Below, piece after piece: positions 5,987 through 7,144 of a stretch of 7,144 nucleotides of DNA (within the stretch, counting starts at the first letter, position 1; every line of letters starts with the position of its first letter). The stretch is from positions 1 to 7,144 of the forward strand of contig JAUWRC010000078.1 of NCBI GenBank assembly GCA_030610745.1, written 5' to 3'. The translations under genes and the position numbers were made by a program. A model generated the notes under the pieces. The model ran no database searches and was not told the origin of the DNA. It saw nothing but the letters and a program-made list of their open reading frames with translations. This stretch comes from Clostridia bacterium (GTDB lineage Bacteria > Aerophobota > Aerophobia > Aerophobales > AE-B3A).

Positions 5987-6754
5987 TTAACTTATTTCTC
6001 CGGTTCTTGCTACAAGGTATAATTTTTTAACAAGCTCATCTAATGATATATCTTTCTTTATAAATTCTCCCACAGTTCTTCCTCTATCTAAAACGACAAA
6101 TCTATCTGCAGCCGGGTATACGTGATATATATTATGAGTTATGAAAATACAGGATTTTCCCTGTTCTTTTATCCCCTTTACAAAATTCAGTACTTTTTTT
6201 GTCTCTGCAAGCGATAAAGCCATGGTAGGTTCGTCCAAAATAATCAACTCCGCCTCGAAATGTAAAGCTCTAGCTATTGCCACGCCTTGTTTTTCTCCGC
6301 CAGATAATCTTTCAACAACTGAGTCAGGTGTAACTCCTGCTGCTGTAAAGCCTATTACCTCTTTTAATATTCTCTCGGTCTCTTCTTTCGCCTTTTTTAT
6401 CTGGATAAAACCTAAGCGACCTGTCATTTCTCTACCCATGAAAATATTTCTCCATAATGTTTGCTGCTCTCCCAAGGCTTTTTCCTGGTAAACAGTTTCA
6501 ATACCCAATTTACGAGCTCTCTCCACAGAATGGTATGTTATTTCCTCCCCTTTAAAGTATATTTCTCCTTTATCTGGGGTGTAGACTCCCGTGAGGATTT
6601 TTATCAATGTTGATTTGCCTGCGCCGTTATCACCTATCAATCCGACAACTTCATTATATCCAACCTCAAAATTTTCTTCCTTTAAGGCAGTAACTTCTCC
6701 AAAAAATTTAGAGATATTTACCATCCGTACTAATTTATCATTTTTCGTTTCCAT
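5987..6754 (-). CDS. Sugar-type (RbsA/FrcA-like) single-domain ABC transporter ATPase
   Basis: The 255-residue ATPase carries a complete nucleotide-binding domain: Walker A GDNGAGKST (41-49), Q-loop Q90 in VYQEKAL, signature LSGGEKQ (150-156), Walker B LIILDEPT (170-177) and H-loop H207 in FITHN. It has one ABC domain, unlike the duplicated ~500-residue RbsA/XylG, and so resembles FrcA-type ATPases that work as a homodimer under the membrane. GVYTPDKGEIYFKGE and the MALSLAET segment after Walker B fit the CUT2 sugar-importer group. It starts 16 nt after the permease stop behind GAGGAGG and is followed by MT-A after 26 nt. All motifs are intact, so it should be active. The partner binding protein would lie outside the window. 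Substrate is unknown; linkage to methyltransferases suggests a methylated compound. Confidence 0.95.
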   Translation of the reverse strand: METKNDKLVRMVNISKFFGEVTALKEENFEVGYNEVVGLIGDNGAGKSTLIKILTGVYTPDKGEIYFKGEEITYHSVERARKLGIETVYQEKALGEQQTLWRNIFMGREMTGRLGFIQIKKAKEETERILKEVIGFTAAGVTPDSVVERLSGGEKQGVAIARALHFEAELIILDEPTMALSLAETKKVLNFVKGIKEQGKSCIFITHNIYHVYPAADRFVVLDRGRTVGEFIKKDISLDELVKKLYLVARTGEIS

Positions 6755-6770
6755 TATTCCTCCTCATTAT

Positions 6771-7144
6771 TTACGCTCTCCTCCTTAAAATTGAATGAAT
6801 TGAAACAGAAGCAACTATAATCAAACCATATATCAACCGGGTCCAAAATCCTGAAAGCCCTACGCCGACAATTCCACTCTCTAAAGAGCCTATAATAATA
6901 CATCCAATAAAGGTCCCAAAAATAGTCCCCATCCCTCCAAAAGCTGAGGTTCCTCCTAGAAAAACTGCGGCTATCGTTCCGAGAAGATATCCTTGTCCCT
7001 GGGTGGTCCACCAATATAAAAATTCAAAATTAGCCAGTATTCCAGCAAAAGCAGCGAAGAACCCCAGTTGTGCGAAGACGAGCATTTTCACCCTGTTTAC
7101 AGGTATACCCATCATTCTGGCACTTTCTATATTATCTCCGGTAA
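6771..7144 (-). CDS. ABC transporter permease, RbsC/XylH (BPD_transp_2) family, C-terminal part
   Basis: The open frame enters from the right edge and ends with TAA at 6773-6771, giving 123 visible residues of a protein normally about 310-350 long. The first visible residues, TGDNIESARMMGIPVNRVK, are the conserved cytoplasmic loop (GDNxxxAR..GI) of RbsC-type permeases that contacts the ATPase. Hydrophobic segments follow at about 20-43, 53-64, 74-96 and 100-119. The family glycine motif FLGGTSAFGGMGTIFGT (61-77) is plain, and the protein ends in a basic tail (RRRA). An internal ATG at 7115 is not the start. The permease would form the membrane channel together with the ATPase encoded 16 nt downstream. 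The family assignment is secure; the transported solute is not determinable. Confidence 0.95.
   Translation of the reverse strand, partial: TGDNIESARMMGIPVNRVKMLVFAQLGFFAAFAGILANFEFLYWWTTQGQGYLLGTIAAVFLGGTSAFGGMGTIFGTFIGCIIIGSLESGIVGVGLSGFWTRLIYGLIIVASVSIHSILRRRA

Noticed and set aside
1209..6788. Plus-strand open frames of 61-116 residues scattered opposite the minus-strand genes
   Set aside because: All lie antisense to well-supported genes and show no motifs; they are shadows of the real coding frames.
6754..7014. Minus-strand 86-residue open frame
   Set aside because: It overlaps the permease in another frame, and the permease frame carries clear RbsC-family motifs.

Overview
The window is AT-rich bacterial DNA with strong Shine-Dalgarno sites. 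Every convincing gene lies on the minus strand, so the region reads as one right-to-left transcription unit that is cut by both window edges. The content (corrinoid-dependent methyl transfer, no oxygen-dependent enzymes, many paralogous UroD-fold methyltransferases) points to a strict anaerobe, perhaps a low-GC Firmicute or an uncultured acetogenic or fermentative lineage. The exact taxon cannot be fixed from sequence alone.

In transcription order (high to low coordinates) the layout is: the C-terminal part of an RbsC/XylH-type ABC permease (7144-6771); a single-domain sugar-type ABC ATPase (6754-5987); a UroD-fold methyltransferase with an HSDG site, here MT-A (5960-4857); a 139-nt gap with small repeats; a two-domain corrinoid protein of the MtaC/MtbC/MttC type (4717-4061); a second HSDG methyltransferase, MT-B (4026-3034); a long UroD-fold methyltransferase with an HTCG site, MT-C (2940-1687); and a fourth with an HSCG site, MT-D (1644-595). 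Then come a hairpin repeat with a homopurine loop (436-521), which may also terminate transcription, and a MacroD-type macro-domain gene (410 to beyond base 1).

None of the four methyltransferases has the MRQAGR-type arginine motif of true uroporphyrinogen decarboxylase (HemE). With the corrinoid protein between them, the best reading is a corrinoid-dependent demethylation system of the MtaA/MtbA/CmuA kind. The transporter would import a small, possibly sugar-like methylated substrate, one or more methyltransferases would move its methyl group to the Co(I) corrinoid, and others would pass it to a central acceptor. The substrate, the acceptor and the reductive activator (RACE/RamA type) are not visible here.

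The most unusual points are the 2+2 split of active-site types around one corrinoid protein; a 37-nt translation-initiation block shared by MT-D and MT-A that appears to have added an extra start codon to MT-A; and the hairpin element, of which a possible remnant sits at the shortened 3' end of MT-C.
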